Below, one piece after another: positions 1-9,557 of a DNA stretch of 64,000 nucleotides. A program made the position numbers and the translations under genes. The notes under the pieces were generated by a model. It made no database searches, was not told the origin of the DNA, and saw nothing but the letters and a program-made list of their open reading frames with translations. Source of the stretch: Xanthomonas prunicola (GTDB taxonomy: Bacteria > Pseudomonadota > Gammaproteobacteria > Xanthomonadales > Xanthomonadaceae); the NCBI RefSeq assembly GCF_002846205.1, contig NZ_PHKV01000001.1:1178001-1242000 (forward strand). Reading direction: 5' to 3'. Positions within the stretch are counted from its first letter, which is position 1. The number at the start of each line of letters is the position of its first letter.

Positions 1-45
1 TCAAGCATTACCGTCGTTCCCTGCCCTCCGACAACGCGGACCCTC

Positions 46-1782
46 ATGCGTAGCACTCCCAACCGCGCAGCGCCCGGCCTGATCCTCGCCGCCAGGCAGT
101 TGCGCAACGACAGACTGGTGCGGCTGTTCGAGTCGTTCCTGGAATACCGCGCCTGCGTCGGCCGCGTGATCGTGCAGACCATCGTGACCGCGTGGTGCCT
201 GGGCTGGCTGTACGGACCGCAACCGGTGCTCGTCACCGACGCACACCACGTCTTTCCCACCGCGGTGAGTCTGTGGGTGCTATCGGTGGTGTGGATGCTG
301 CTCGTGCGCCGCCGGATCATTCCACCTAGCGAATGGCTGGATGCGATGGGCTTTGCGATGAACTTGCTGTTCATCGGCATCCAGACCTACCTGGCCTTCA
401 TCCTGCTGATGTCGTTGAACGCATTCTTGCCGTTCATCACCATCGCTGCGGTGGCGCGCTATGGGCAGCGCGCGATATTTCCGGTATTGCTCACCACCTT
501 CGTGTTGATGCTGTTGACGGCGCCGACGGGCTACTGGCTGTCGCGGCCGGCGTATTTCGTCTATGCCGTGGCGCTCATCATCGTGCTGCCGTTGCTGGTG
601 GCGCGCATCGTGCTTGCGATGCAGGAAGTGGCGCTGCAGGCACTGGCCTCGCGCGATGCGCAAAGCCGGTTCATCAGCACCATGAGTCACGAATTACGCA
701 CGCCGTTGAATGCGGTGATCAACTGTGCGCAGTTGATCGACACCGAGCAGATGCCGCCGCAACAACGCGAACTGCTGCAGGCGGTGACGGTGAATGCGAG
801 CGCACTGCGTCATCGCGTCAACGAAGTCCTGGATGTGGCCAGCATCGATGGCGGACGCCTGCAGCTGCATAGCAAGCCCTTAAACCTGCTGGACGTGGTC
901 ACCACGGTAAAGGCAGTGTGCGCGACCGCAGCGTCCAGCAAAGGGGTCACGCTCAACGTGCGTGTGGATAGCCCGCAAGCGCCGCATGTGATGGGCGACG
1001 AGGGTCGCATCGAACAGGTGATCAGCAATCTGGTGATCAACGCCATCAAGTTCACCCCGGCCGGTGGCACGGTGGCGCTGCTGATCGATGCGACACAGGT
1101 GCAGGAGGGTTGGAGCATCGAGGTGACCGTCATCGACACCGGCATCGGCGTGCCCGACGACCAGAAGGCCTATATCTTTACCCCGTTCACCCAACTCAGC
1201 ACTGGCTTCAGTCGCGTCGAAGGTGGCGTGGGCCTGGGGCTGTACATCGCGCTGTCGGTGTCCGATGCGATGGGCGGCAGTCTGACGGTGAGCGACAACC
1301 CCGCCGGCGGCAGTATCTTCCGCTGGATCTTCGAGCTGCCTGGCGCCGCAGCCGGCAGCAACACGCTCGCGCTGCGCGATGCACTGGCGCAGCACGCGCA
1401 ACATGTTCCTTCGCTGCATTGCCTGGTATTTGAGGACATGGATACCAATCGCTTGGTGATCGGCAATCTGTTGACCCGCGCCGGGCATCGCGTGAGCTTT
1501 CATGTCGATGGCACCGATGCGGTGCAGCGCATCCGCGAGGCAGCGCCGGACATGGTGTTTCTGGATCTGCACATGCCCGGCACGTCCGGCTGGGATGCGC
1601 TGCGCGAAGCGCGCGATGCGATGTCGGCGCTGCCGCCGATCATCGTGCTGACCGCCGACACGCGCACCGATTCGATGCGCGAGGCCAGCGCGGCCGGTGT
1701 GGCCGGCTATCTGCCCAAACCGATCAACGCGCACGAACTGCTGGCATTGCTCGCCCAGCACGCCAGCCATGCACGCCCCTGA
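46..1782 (+). CDS. Membrane-bound hybrid sensor histidine kinase (RpfC-like architecture)
   Basis: This 578-residue protein probably senses a signal at the inner membrane and autophosphorylates. Visible order: about five hydrophobic segments in residues 35-200 with hardly any periplasmic loop; a HisKA H-box around His215 (STMSHELRTPLNAV); an HATPase region with an N-box (NLVINAIKF) and a glycine-rich G2 box (GVGLGLYIA); and a C-terminal receiver with phosphoacceptor Asp507 (FLDLHMPG), Thr in VLTAD and Lys in LPKP. There is no C-terminal Hpt domain, which RpfC has, so a separate Hpt or regulator would be needed. The resemblance to RpfC is inference from layout. The reading frame is open back to the window edge, so an upstream start is possible. 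The last 14 bases overlap the hydrolase gene that follows. Confidence 0.88.
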   Translation: MRSTPNRAAPGLILAARQLRNDRLVRLFESFLEYRACVGRVIVQTIVTAWCLGWLYGPQPVLVTDAHHVFPTAVSLWVLSVVWMLLVRRRIIPPSEWLDAMGFAMNLLFIGIQTYLAFILLMSLNAFLPFITIAAVARYGQRAIFPVLLTTFVLMLLTAPTGYWLSRPAYFVYAVALIIVLPLLVARIVLAMQEVALQALASRDAQSRFISTMSHELRTPLNAVINCAQLIDTEQMPPQQRELLQAVTVNASALRHRVNEVLDVASIDGGRLQLHSKPLNLLDVVTTVKAVCATAASSKGVTLNVRVDSPQAPHVMGDEGRIEQVISNLVINAIKFTPAGGTVALLIDATQVQEGWSIEVTVIDTGIGVPDDQKAYIFTPFTQLSTGFSRVEGGVGLGLYIALSVSDAMGGSLTVSDNPAGGSIFRWIFELPGAAAGSNTLALRDALAQHAQHVPSLHCLVFEDMDTNRLVIGNLLTRAGHRVSFHVDGTDAVQRIREAAPDMVFLDLHMPGTSGWDALREARDAMSALPPIIVLTADTRTDSMREASAAGVAGYLPKPINAHELLALLAQHASHARP

Positions 1783-2596
1783 GCTCAAACCCGGCAATGC
1801 CGCGCGCTGCCACTGGCAGCATGCGGCCGATATCCGCACGCCGCTGGCGCTGCTATACCTGCACGGCTTCAGTGCCAGCCCGGGCGAAGCGGGGGCGCTA
1901 CCTGAGCAAATGGCCGATGCGCTAGCTGCCAATGCTTACGTGCATCGCTGGCCGGGGCACGGACTCAGCACCCCCGATGCCATGCAGGGGCTCACTGTGG
2001 CGGTGCTGCAGACCTCGGCGCTGGAGGCACTGGCCCAGGCACATCGCATGGGCGAACGGGTTGCGATTGTTGGTTCGTCGATGGGCGCCACGCTGGGTTT
2101 GTGGCTGGCCGCGCAGCGTCCGGACGCGATTGCCGCAGTGGTCGCCTGGTCGCCCGGTATCCAGCCCGCCGACTCGGCATTGCTCGACCAGGTCTGTGCC
2201 GCGCAGGCGCCACTGACGGACCCGCGCCAACGCACGCCTGCCGCGCGCGCGTTCTGGTCGGAGACCATCCACCCGGATGGATTTCGTGCCTTGCGCAGCT
2301 TATTTCAGATGGTTGCCTCCGCCCCACCTTGGCCACAGGTCCGCTGCCCGGTGTTGCTGGGCTATTACCGCGCCGCCGATGGCCGCGAAGACGCGACCGC
2401 CTCGGTTCCGGCAATGCTGCACATGTTTGCGGCGCTGGGCACTGCGCCCACACACAAGCAAGCGCTCGCCTTCGATAGTGGCGCGCATGCGATCGGATCG
2501 CCGCACAAGACGCCGCTGGCGGGCGCCGTCATGCAGGCGTCCATCGTGTTTTTGCAGGCGCAGCTTGGCACTGCGCCGCACGCCGACAATGCTTGA
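1769..2596 (+). CDS. Alpha/beta hydrolase
   Basis: This 275-residue cytoplasmic hydrolase has an oxyanion-hole strand LYLHGFSASPGE near residue 30, the nucleophile elbow VGSSMGAT with Ser104, and a C-terminal His in FDSGAHAIGS. These give a plausible Ser-Asp-His triad of the serine esterase/lipase type. The substrate cannot be read from sequence. I chose the ATG at 1769 because family similarity begins there; an in-frame upstream ATG at 1697 would only add shadow sequence from the kinase. Its first 14 bases overlap the kinase stop, which suggests translational coupling and co-expression with the sensor kinase. Confidence 0.82.
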   Translation: MHAPELKPGNAARCHWQHAADIRTPLALLYLHGFSASPGEAGALPEQMADALAANAYVHRWPGHGLSTPDAMQGLTVAVLQTSALEALAQAHRMGERVAIVGSSMGATLGLWLAAQRPDAIAAVVAWSPGIQPADSALLDQVCAAQAPLTDPRQRTPAARAFWSETIHPDGFRALRSLFQMVASAPPWPQVRCPVLLGYYRAADGREDATASVPAMLHMFAALGTAPTHKQALAFDSGAHAIGSPHKTPLAGAVMQASIVFLQAQLGTAPHADNA

Positions 2597-2756
2597 GCAC
2601 AACGCAGTGCGCGACGGTCGCCGCAGGCGCGAACCGCCGTGCGTACGTCTTGGCGAGCACGCGCCGCTAGCGCTTGCCGCTGCAACCCGCAACCACGCTC
2701 GGGGCTCGCTGCATAGCGATCGCATACACTGGCGCACCATCCCCGCTGCCGCCACG

Positions 2757-3317
2757 ATGACCACCACGCCTGCCACACCCGATCCAATCGCCGCCACCCG
2801 CAAATGGATCGAACGCGCGGTGATCGGATTGAATCTATGCCCGTTCGCCAAGGCGGTGTACGTCAAGGATCAGGTGCGGCTGGTGCTCAGCGATGCCAGC
2901 ACGCCCGAAGCCTTGCTGGAACAACTGGCCGAGGAACTGGTGCTGCTGCGCGACACGCCGGCCGAACAGATCGACACCACGCTGATCGTGCACCCGGACG
3001 TCCTCACTGACTTCCTGGACTACAACGACTTCCTCGACAACGCCGATGCAGCGGTGGAAGCACTGGATCTGCAAGGTGTCTTGCAAGTGGCCAGCTTCCA
3101 TCCGGATTACCAATTCGCAGGTGCCGCGCTGGACGATGTGGCCAACTTCACCAACCGCTCGCCCTTCCCCACCTTGCACCTGTTGCGCGAAGACAGCGTA
3201 GAGCGGGCGGTAGCCGCGTTTCCGGACCCGGACGTGATCGTCGAACGCAATATCCAAACGCTCGAACGCCTGGGCCGCGATGGCTGGGAGCGCGTGTTGA
3301 ACGGCGCCGAGCACTGA
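2757..3317 (+). CDS. DUF1415 family protein
   Basis: This protein of 186 residues has the DUF1415 signature from near its N terminus: RKWIERAVIGLNLCPFA, then a region with DFLDYNDFLD, and ASFHPDYQFAG, where conserved Cys, Asp and His are clustered. The family is common in gammaproteobacteria and its activity is not known to me. The ATG at 2757 was chosen because the longer in-frame opening back to 2277 translates the hydrolase region in another frame. It is cytoplasmic, with no signal peptide. It lies 160 bases after the hydrolase on the same strand and may have its own promoter. Confidence 0.85.
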   Translation: MTTTPATPDPIAATRKWIERAVIGLNLCPFAKAVYVKDQVRLVLSDASTPEALLEQLAEELVLLRDTPAEQIDTTLIVHPDVLTDFLDYNDFLDNADAAVEALDLQGVLQVASFHPDYQFAGAALDDVANFTNRSPFPTLHLLREDSVERAVAAFPDPDVIVERNIQTLERLGRDGWERVLNGAEH

Positions 3318-3739
3318 GCGCTGCGCCTGCCGCGCGTTGCTGCGGACGACAACAACTCATCGCCCACCTGTGCTCGGCAGGGAGTCGGCGCAACACGCAA
3401 CGGGAAGTCATCAGCTGCGTGGGGACTACGTGCCCAATATCGAAGTCGTTGAGTGATCCATGCCACACCGGACACGCTGCGCACGCCTGGCACTGAGCAA
3501 TCGTGTGCTCGGCGGCCATTGATTGGGCGCAGAGCAGCACTTGGCGATGCAACGACCGTGTGCGATGCCTGTTGCTTGGCATTGCGAAGACGAAAGCGCA
3601 ATCCATCCAATCCAACGTGGATAACACCATCGAAGGGGCCGCCCTCACTGCGCTGAGCGCTCGCATGCGCGCGGTCTTGCTGCGACGACGACAGCCTGCA
3701 CGCTACAGTGCGGCCACCTTCACCGATGTGCAGCATGCC
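3318..3739. other. Intergenic stretch without a supported gene
   Basis: These 422 bases lie between the DUF1415 gene and the dehydrogenase gene. Open frames here have no recognisable protein features and no convincing ribosome binding site. I see no strong terminator hairpin or repeat. Confidence 0.5.
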
Positions 3740-4546
3740 ATGGCCCTGACTCCCGCAATTTCCGCATGGAACCCGTCTCCGCTGCAGGACCGCGTGGTGG
3801 TGGTCACCGGTGGCGCGCAAGGCATCGGCCGCGGCATTGCGCAGGCGGTGCTGGGCGCCGGCGGCAGCGTGGTGATCGGCGATCTGGATGCCGACGCCGG
3901 CAAGGCCTGTCTGCAGGAATGGGCACTGCCACGTCGCAGTGCGTTCGTGCGCTGCGACGCCGCGCGTGAAGCGCAGGCCACGCGCCTGATCGCCACGGCG
4001 CTCAAGCGGTTCGGCCGCATCGACGGCTTGGTCAACAATGCCGGCGTGCCGGATCCGCATATCGCAGCACTGCCGCAACTGGACTGGGATGAGTGGAACC
4101 GCCGCCTTTCCAGCCTGCACGGTGCCTTCCTGTGCAGCAAGCATGCGCTGCCTGCGCTGACACAGGCGCCCGGTGGCGGTGCCATCGTCAATATCGCCTC
4201 CACCCGCGCCTGGCAATCGGAGCCGCATAGCGAAGCCTATGCTGCAGCCAAAGGCGGCTTGATGGCGTTTACGCATGCATTGGCACTGAGCGAAGGCCCG
4301 CAAGTGCGCGTCAACAGCATCAGCCCCGGCTGGATCAGCACCGATGCATGGCGCGCGCCGCAGCGTCGGCGTGCGCCCAAGTTGTCGCGTCGCGATCATG
4401 CGCAGCATCCCGCCGGACGTGTCGGCACGCCGGAAGATATCGCGCAGCTGGCGATCTATCTACTCGCACCGCAGCTGTCCGGCTTCGTTACCGGACAAGA
4501 TTTCATCGTCGACGGTGGCATGTCGCGCAAGATGCAGTACGTCTGA
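3740..4546 (+). CDS. SDR family NAD(P)-dependent oxidoreductase
   Basis: A 268-residue classical short-chain dehydrogenase. It has the nucleotide-binding TGGAQGIGRG motif at residues 23-32, an acidic residue at the end of beta-2 (GDLDAD) that suggests NAD(H) preference, NNAG at 99-102, and a catalytic Ser154, Tyr167 (EAYAAAK) and Lys171. The C terminus has the usual SISPGW and FIVDGGMSRKM segments. The substrate is unknown. The ATG at 3740 gives the normal family length; a longer in-frame opening extends to 3503 but carries no SDR sequence. The gene stands alone between long spacers. Confidence 0.9.
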   Translation: MALTPAISAWNPSPLQDRVVVVTGGAQGIGRGIAQAVLGAGGSVVIGDLDADAGKACLQEWALPRRSAFVRCDAAREAQATRLIATALKRFGRIDGLVNNAGVPDPHIAALPQLDWDEWNRRLSSLHGAFLCSKHALPALTQAPGGGAIVNIASTRAWQSEPHSEAYAAAKGGLMAFTHALALSEGPQVRVNSISPGWISTDAWRAPQRRRAPKLSRRDHAQHPAGRVGTPEDIAQLAIYLLAPQLSGFVTGQDFIVDGGMSRKMQYV

Positions 4547-4841
4547 GTGCGGACTGGATTGTCGATGCATGATGCACGTGCACGATGCTGCGAACACGCA
4601 TGCGTGCCATGCAGTAACGTTGCTGCCAGCGCGAGCGCTGCCCTGCACACGTGTCGCGCAGGGTGAGCGGGTTTTCAGGTGGTGTCCTGCAACGCGCACG
4701 CCTTGACGCACAAAACCGTTGATTGCTGTCACCCGCGTAAATAGCGCTGGTCGATCGCGCGCGTTGGATGTCCCATTAGGCCTCCGTGGCCAGAAGTTGG
4801 CTGGTGCTGTAAGCCCCGCCCGAGTGCTCCACCCGGGCGCA

Positions 4842-5522
4842 TCACCCCGACAAGCGCGCTTCCAGCAAGCGGTGCGCATCGCTTAGCGAGGGCAGGATGC
4901 GATGGCCGAGCGCGCGTACGGCGGCATCGGGTTCGAGCAGGTCCGGAATCTGGATCGGTGTCATGCCGGCCGCCAATGCCGCACGCACGCCGGTGGGCGA
5001 GTCTTCCAGCACCAGGCAGTACGTGGGGTCCACCGCCAGCGTGCGCGCAGCCAGCAGATAGATGTCCGGCGCAGGTTTTGGATGGACGACATCGCTCGCG
5101 GTGCACACCGCATCGAAGCGCCACAGCAGATCGGCCGCTTCCAGCTTGCGCAGCGCCAGCGGGCGCTGGGTGGAGGTGGCCACCGCACGCGGCATGCCCT
5201 GCGCGGCCAGGTACTCCAGCAGCGCAATGATGCCGGGGCGGTGCGGGATGCCGCGTTCGACCACAGCGCCATAGAGCTGTTGCGCGTGCGTCAGCATGGT
5301 GCCGGCAGCGGCGTCGCCGATGCGTTCGCCCAGCAACAGCCGGCAGGCCGCATCGCCGGTGCCCACCATGCGCAACCAGAACTCCGGCTCGATCTGCAGA
5401 CCCAGCTCGTCGGCGGCCTGGGCCAGGCAGGCGGTGATGGCGCGCTCGCTGTCGAGCATCAAACCATCCATGTCGAAGATCACCGCCTGCGGGCGGAACG
5501 GCAGCGCTGCGATCTGCGTCAT
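4842..5522 (-). CDS. HAD-superfamily hydrolase, beta-phosphoglucomutase/phosphatase-like
   Basis: A HAD subfamily IA hydrolase of 226 residues. Motif I is VIFDMDGLMLDSE with nucleophile Asp17 and acid/base Asp19; motif II is ATSTQRP; motif III and IV residues lie in HPKPAPDIYL and LVLEDSPTGVRAA. A helical cap lies between motifs I and II. It probably dephosphorylates, or isomerises, a small phosphorylated metabolite. It is the last gene of a three-gene reverse-strand operon with two rRNA-modification genes; its ATG overlaps the rsuA stop by 4 bases (ATGA). A housekeeping or metabolite-repair role is possible, but no functional link to rRNA modification is evident. Confidence 0.87.
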   Translation of the reverse strand: MTQIAALPFRPQAVIFDMDGLMLDSERAITACLAQAADELGLQIEPEFWLRMVGTGDAACRLLLGERIGDAAAGTMLTHAQQLYGAVVERGIPHRPGIIALLEYLAAQGMPRAVATSTQRPLALRKLEAADLLWRFDAVCTASDVVHPKPAPDIYLLAARTLAVDPTYCLVLEDSPTGVRAALAAGMTPIQIPDLLEPDAAVRALGHRILPSLSDAHRLLEARLSG

Positions 5523-6232
5523 GCGACAGCGCCGCGACCGAACAACACCTCAAGATCACGCGCTTCCAGCGCACGCCATTGCCCGGACGGCAATCCATCC
5601 AGCGACAACCCGCCAATGCGGCTGCGATGCAGGGCCACCACGTGATTGCCGGCGGCAGCGAACATGCGCCGCACCTGGTGATAGCGGCCTTCGTGCAAGG
5701 TCAGCCGCGCTTCGCGTGGGCCAAGCACCTCCAATTCGGCCGGCAGCAACGGCTTGGTTTCGCCTTCCAACAGCAAGGCGCCACTGGAAAACAACGCGGC
5801 TTCGTCGCCACGCAGGTCTTCGGCCAGGGTGATGTCGTACACCTTGTCGAGGGCGGATTTGGGCGAAATGATCCGGTGCAGCAGTGCGCCGTCGTCGGTC
5901 ATCAACAGCATGCCGCTGGTTTCCCGATCCAGCCGACCTACCGGCGCCAGCACCGGCGCACGCGCGCGGAAACGTGGCGGCAGCAGCTCGTAGATCAGTC
6001 GGCCGGTGTCCTTGGTCGAGCAGGTGTAGCCGCTGGGCTTGTGCAGCAACAGGCTGAAACCCGGTGGCGGGTCGAGCGGTTCGCCATCGATACGGATGGC
6101 GTCGTGCTCCACCTGGTCGTCGGCATACAGCACCTCGCCCTGCGCATCGGTGACCGCACCCTGACGGAATAGCTGGGTGACCTGCTTACGGCTGCCATAA
6201 CCGAGATTGGCGATGTGTTTGACCAGCTTCAT
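5519..6232 (-). CDS. rsuA: 16S rRNA pseudouridine(516) synthase
   Basis: At 237 residues it matches the RsuA/RluB/RluE family. An N-terminal S4-like RNA-binding segment (MKLVKHIANLGYGSRKQVTQ) is followed by the synthase domain with the catalytic motif VGRLDRETSGMLL (Asp102), a HKPSGYTCST segment and the C-terminal GRYHQVRRMFAAAGNHV motif. Members convert uridine to pseudouridine in rRNA; RsuA is the best match by length and by the N-terminal domain. The start at 6232 overlaps the stop of the upstream methyltransferase gene by 4 bases, and its own stop overlaps the HAD gene by 4. Translation of all three genes is therefore probably coupled. Confidence 0.9.
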   Translation of the reverse strand: MKLVKHIANLGYGSRKQVTQLFRQGAVTDAQGEVLYADDQVEHDAIRIDGEPLDPPPGFSLLLHKPSGYTCSTKDTGRLIYELLPPRFRARAPVLAPVGRLDRETSGMLLMTDDGALLHRIISPKSALDKVYDITLAEDLRGDEAALFSSGALLLEGETKPLLPAELEVLGPREARLTLHEGRYHQVRRMFAAAGNHVVALHRSRIGGLSLDGLPSGQWRALEARDLEVLFGRGAVA

Positions 6233-7296
6233 GCGCGCGCTCCGCGGCCGCGGATCGCCGAGATCAGTTTGAAACCATCGCGCTCGGCAGCCACGCGCAC
6301 CTGTCCGAAACTGTCGTTGAGCACTTGTTCGTAGGGCAGATGCCGATTGGCCACCAACAACAGTTGCCCACCTGGGCGCAGCGCCTGTGCAGCCACTGCA
6401 ATGAAGCGCTGCCCGATATCCGGGCGGTCGGCACGCGACGGCGTGTGGAACGGCGGATTGCTGACGATGAAATCGTATTGCGCCACCAGCCCGGCGGTGA
6501 CATCGCGCCAGTGGTAGTGCAGCTGCGCCGGATGCGCGATGTCCTGCAGATTCCGCCGCGCCAGCGTCAGCGCGCGCGCCTCGGCTTCGTACAGATCCAG
6601 TGCGGTGACCTTGGGGCACCGCGCCAGCACTTCGGCAGAGAGATAACCGAAGCCCGCGCCCAGATCGGCGCCATGGCCAGCCAGCGTGGTGGGCAGATGC
6701 TCGACCAGCAGCGCCGAGGCCGGGTCGATGCGATCCCAGGCGAAAACGCCGGGGCGGCTGACGAAGCGGCCGTCCAGGATCTTGCGTGGCGCATCCAGCG
6801 CGGCCCAGCGTGCCTGCAGCGCGGCATCGGTGTCGGCCGGCAGCGGCGCGCTCCAGTAGGTGCGGCAGTGGTGCTTGGTCAGGCTACCGGCCAGCCCGGT
6901 GAGCTGGCGCAGGTCGGCTTCGCCGGAGCGGGCGCCCTCGTTATTGGACTGACAGGCCACCACGCGACCACCGGGCGCAGTCAGCGCCACTGCACGTGCG
7001 AACAGCGCGCGCGCTTCTTCGCGCTGCCGCGGCGGCAGCACCAGCACCAGTGCATAGCGCGTGCTGTCGGCCTCGATCTCGCTTTCGTCGCGCACGTTCC
7101 AGCCGTTGCGCTCCAGCGCTTCGGCAAACGGGCGGAAGCTCTGCTCGCAGATCAGCGTTTCGGCCACCGCCTGCTCGCGCAGCGGAAAACCGTCGCGTGC
7201 GCGCAGGAACAACACCGGCCCTTCCGGCCACGGCAGCGCACCTTGGGCGAAGGGCAGGAACAGGGCTTGAAGCGGGGCATCGTGCGGGCCAGCCAT
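6229..7296 (-). CDS. rsmC: 16S rRNA m2G1207-type methyltransferase (RsmC-like)
   Basis: A 355-residue SAM-dependent methyltransferase with the two-domain RsmC/RlmG plan: a degenerate N-terminal methyltransferase-like half, then a catalytic half with the SAM-binding segment ADLGAGFGYLSAEVL and the base-methylation motif IVSNPPFHTP. NPPFH is typical of guanine-N2 rRNA methyltransferases. RsmC is preferred over RlmG because of length and because the gene pairs with rsuA, which also modifies the 30S subunit. An alternative ATG lies 10 codons upstream at 7326. First gene of the rsmC-rsuA-HAD operon. Confidence 0.82.
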   Translation of the reverse strand: MAGPHDAPLQALFLPFAQGALPWPEGPVLFLRARDGFPLREQAVAETLICEQSFRPFAEALERNGWNVRDESEIEADSTRYALVLVLPPRQREEARALFARAVALTAPGGRVVACQSNNEGARSGEADLRQLTGLAGSLTKHHCRTYWSAPLPADTDAALQARWAALDAPRKILDGRFVSRPGVFAWDRIDPASALLVEHLPTTLAGHGADLGAGFGYLSAEVLARCPKVTALDLYEAEARALTLARRNLQDIAHPAQLHYHWRDVTAGLVAQYDFIVSNPPFHTPSRADRPDIGQRFIAVAAQALRPGGQLLLVANRHLPYEQVLNDSFGQVRVAAERDGFKLISAIRGRGARA

Positions 7297-7445
7297 CGGA
7301 TCATCGGGTCGGGAACAGGCTGCCATTGTAAGTGACCTGTGCCACATGGCCGTCGCACTCCCTTCCATTGTCTATACGGACTATTGATGCGCACGCAACA
7401 TCCGCGCGCCTAGGCTGGAATCCAAGCCCACAGCGGAGAGACGCG

Positions 7446-7706
7446 ATGCGAGCCTTGTTCGTAGGAGGAGTTGTCGACAACAGCGAAATGGATCTGGACG
7501 ACACACCGCCACCAATGCATTACCCCGAAAACACTGGCGCCGGCCGGCCTCGCTATCGCCTGCATCAGGTCGGCGAGCGTGATGATGGCACCGTGGCCTA
7601 TGCGGTCTATGGCGCCCCGGAAATGGCCGACGACGACATCAGCCGCATTACCGAAGAACGTGGCTATGCGCGGCGCTTCAGTGCATCGCCGGAAGCGCCT
7701 CGGTAA
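7446..7706 (+). CDS. Small hypothetical protein
   Basis: An 86-residue acidic protein that I do not recognise. It begins MRALFVGGVVDN and contains RPRYRLHQVGERDDGTVAYAV, which suggests a small beta-rich fold. The ATG at 7446 is preceded by GGAGAG at a suitable distance, which supports it over longer frames. No signal peptide or membrane segment. It is divergent from the rsmC operon. Confidence 0.6.
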   Translation: MRALFVGGVVDNSEMDLDDTPPPMHYPENTGAGRPRYRLHQVGERDDGTVAYAVYGAPEMADDDISRITEERGYARRFSASPEAPR

Positions 7707-8119
7707 GTGGATGTGAGTGGTGCAGAAAGGCTAACCGTCTTCGGATGCGACGTATCGGCGAGAACGGCGTCTACCGCGATCCTCTGCAGCGTGTCTGGAC
7801 GATTGCGGGCACGCTGATCAACCATGGACCGGGCCTGTGCCCGGTTTCTGGTGCTGATCGCACAAGAACTTGTTCTGAAGAAGGGATGCTTGGCTCGTTT
7901 CTTCGAAGATGCAGATGAGAAGCGTCGTTGGAGCTAGTGGTCGTTGGAGCTAGTGCATGCCGCGCGAAGCGATGCGAGGAGCAACGACTGATCTGCTGCC
8001 CGGATTTCGAGCTGCGCCCCTCACTTCATCCGCACCTTCGGGAAGCAGGGGGTATTCAAAGCGACCGGGGCCACAGATCAGGATGTGCAGCTGGATGCAC
8101 ATCGCACTGTCGCCTGCGC
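7707..8119. other. Intergenic stretch with a tandem duplication and a doubtful 57-codon frame
   Basis: No supported gene in 413 bases. An open frame at 7745-7918 (57 codons) starts MRRIGENGVYRD, faintly like the core of RelE/HigB-type toxins, but it lacks a ribosome binding site and the rest of that fold, so it is at most a remnant. The stretch also contains the 16-base tandem duplication at 7924-7955. Confidence 0.4.
7924..7955. repeat. Perfect 16-bp tandem duplication
   Basis: GTCGTTGGAGCTAGTG occurs twice head to tail (7924-7939 and 7940-7955) with no mismatch, in non-coding DNA. A recent slippage duplication is the simplest explanation. Confidence 0.9.
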
Positions 8120-9457
8120 TTAATGCGCCTTCGGGGTTACCCGCCAGATCACATTGCCCACGTCGTCGGCCACCAACAGCGCACCGCTGGTGTCAGACGC
8201 TACGCCGACCGGCCGCCCCTGTGCATTGCCCTCGGCATCCAGGAATCCGTCCAGCACCGTGATCGGCGTACCGCTAGGCTTGCCGTTGGCAAACGGGACA
8301 AACAGTACCTTGTAGCCGCTGGGCGGGTCGCGATTCCATGAGCCATGCTGGCCGACGAAGGCGCCCTGGCGGAAGCGCTCAGGCAGCGAGGTGCCGTTGG
8401 CGAAGGCCAGGCCCAGCGACGCGGTATGCGGGCCGAGCGCGTAGTCGGGCTTGATCGCCTTGGCCACCAGCTCGGCATTCTGCGGTTCGACGCGCTCGTC
8501 CACGTGCTGACCGTAGTAGCTATACGGCCAGCCGTAGAAGCCGCCGTCGCGCACCGAGGTCAGGTAATCCGGCACCAGATCGCTGCCGATCTCGTCGCGC
8601 TCGTTGACCACCACCCACAGCGATTTGCTCTGCGGCTCCCACGCGGTGCCGACCGGGTTGCGCAAGCCGCTGGCGAACACGCGGCTGTTGCCGGTGGCCG
8701 GGGCGATTTCCAGAATCGCTGCGCGATTCAACTCGGCTTCCATGCCATTTTCGGCGACGTTGCTGTTGGAGCCGACGCCCACGTACAGCTTGCTGCCGTC
8801 CGGGCTGGCCAGCAGCGACTTGGTCCAGTGGTGGTTGATGCCGCCAGGCAGATTGGCCACGAAGGTTGGCTTGGCGGTGATGTGTGTGTCGCCAGGCGTG
8901 TACGGAAAACTCACCAGCGCATCGGCGTTGGCGACATAGAAACGGTCGCCAATCAGCGCCATGCCGAACGGCGAAAACAGGCCACTGACGAACTGCGTAC
9001 GCACCTCCGCGACACCGTCGCCATCGGCATCGCGCAGCAACGTGATGCGATTGGCGCTGGCCACCGCCGCGCCGGCCTTTTGCATCATCGCGCCCTGCAC
9101 TTTCTTGCGCAGTCCACCGCCCGTTTCGGCATCTTCGGGCTTGGCCGGCTCGGCAGTTTCGGCCACCAACACATCGCCATTGGGCAGCACATAGATCCAC
9201 CGCGGGTGATCCAGGTCGCGCGCAAACGCAGCAACCTGCAGATCATCGGCAGCGATAGGCTTGGCATTGGCTGCCCAGCGTGTGACTGGCGCTATCTTGA
9301 CCGTGGGAATCAGCCGCTTCACCGGCTCGGGCAATTGCGGATTCGGCCCCGTCCCCTGTTCGATGGCCAAGGTAGCGGTATCGCCACATGCAGCAAGAAC
9401 GGCGACCGCCATCAACGACAGCGGCCAGCGAGCAAACTTCAACGGGGGTGCATTCAT
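8120..9457 (-). CDS. PQQ-dependent sugar (sorbosone-type) dehydrogenase, lipoprotein
   Basis: At 445 residues, this fits the soluble glucose/L-sorbosone dehydrogenase beta-propeller family (GSDH). The N terminus has a signal sequence ending in the lipobox LAAC, so it should be anchored to the outer or inner membrane facing the periplasm. Propeller landmarks are [35 protein letters not shown] (His-rich active-site blade), [13 protein letters not shown] and [16 protein letters not shown]. The expected activity is PQQ-dependent oxidation of an aldose or sugar aldehyde in the periplasm; the true substrate is unknown. No PQQ synthesis genes are in this window. Confidence 0.87.
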   Translation of the reverse strand: MNAPPLKFARWPLSLMAVAVLAACGDTATLAIEQGTGPNPQLPEPVKRLIPTVKIAPVTRWAANAKPIAADDLQVAAFARDLDHPRWIYVLPNGDVLVAETAEPAKPEDAETGGGLRKKVQGAMMQKAGAAVASANRITLLRDADGDGVAEVRTQFVSGLFSPFGMALIGDRFYVANADALVSFPYTPGDTHITAKPTFVANLPGGINHHWTKSLLASPDGSKLYVGVGSNSNVAENGMEAELNRAAILEIAPATGNSRVFASGLRNPVGTAWEPQSKSLWVVVNERDEIGSDLVPDYLTSVRDGGFYGWPYSYYGQHVDERVEPQNAELVAKAIKPDYALGPHTASLGLAFANGTSLPERFRQGAFVGQHGSWNRDPPSGYKVLFVPFANGKPSGTPITVLDGFLDAEGNAQGRPVGVASDTSGALLVADDVGNVIWRVTPKAH

Positions 9458-9557
9458 TGCGGCGGAATCCTGAACGGCTGCGGCAGCTGAGCATCATGCC
9501 GCCAACGCGACGGTGAGAAGTAAACACATCGTCAACACGCCGCCTTCACGGCATCAG

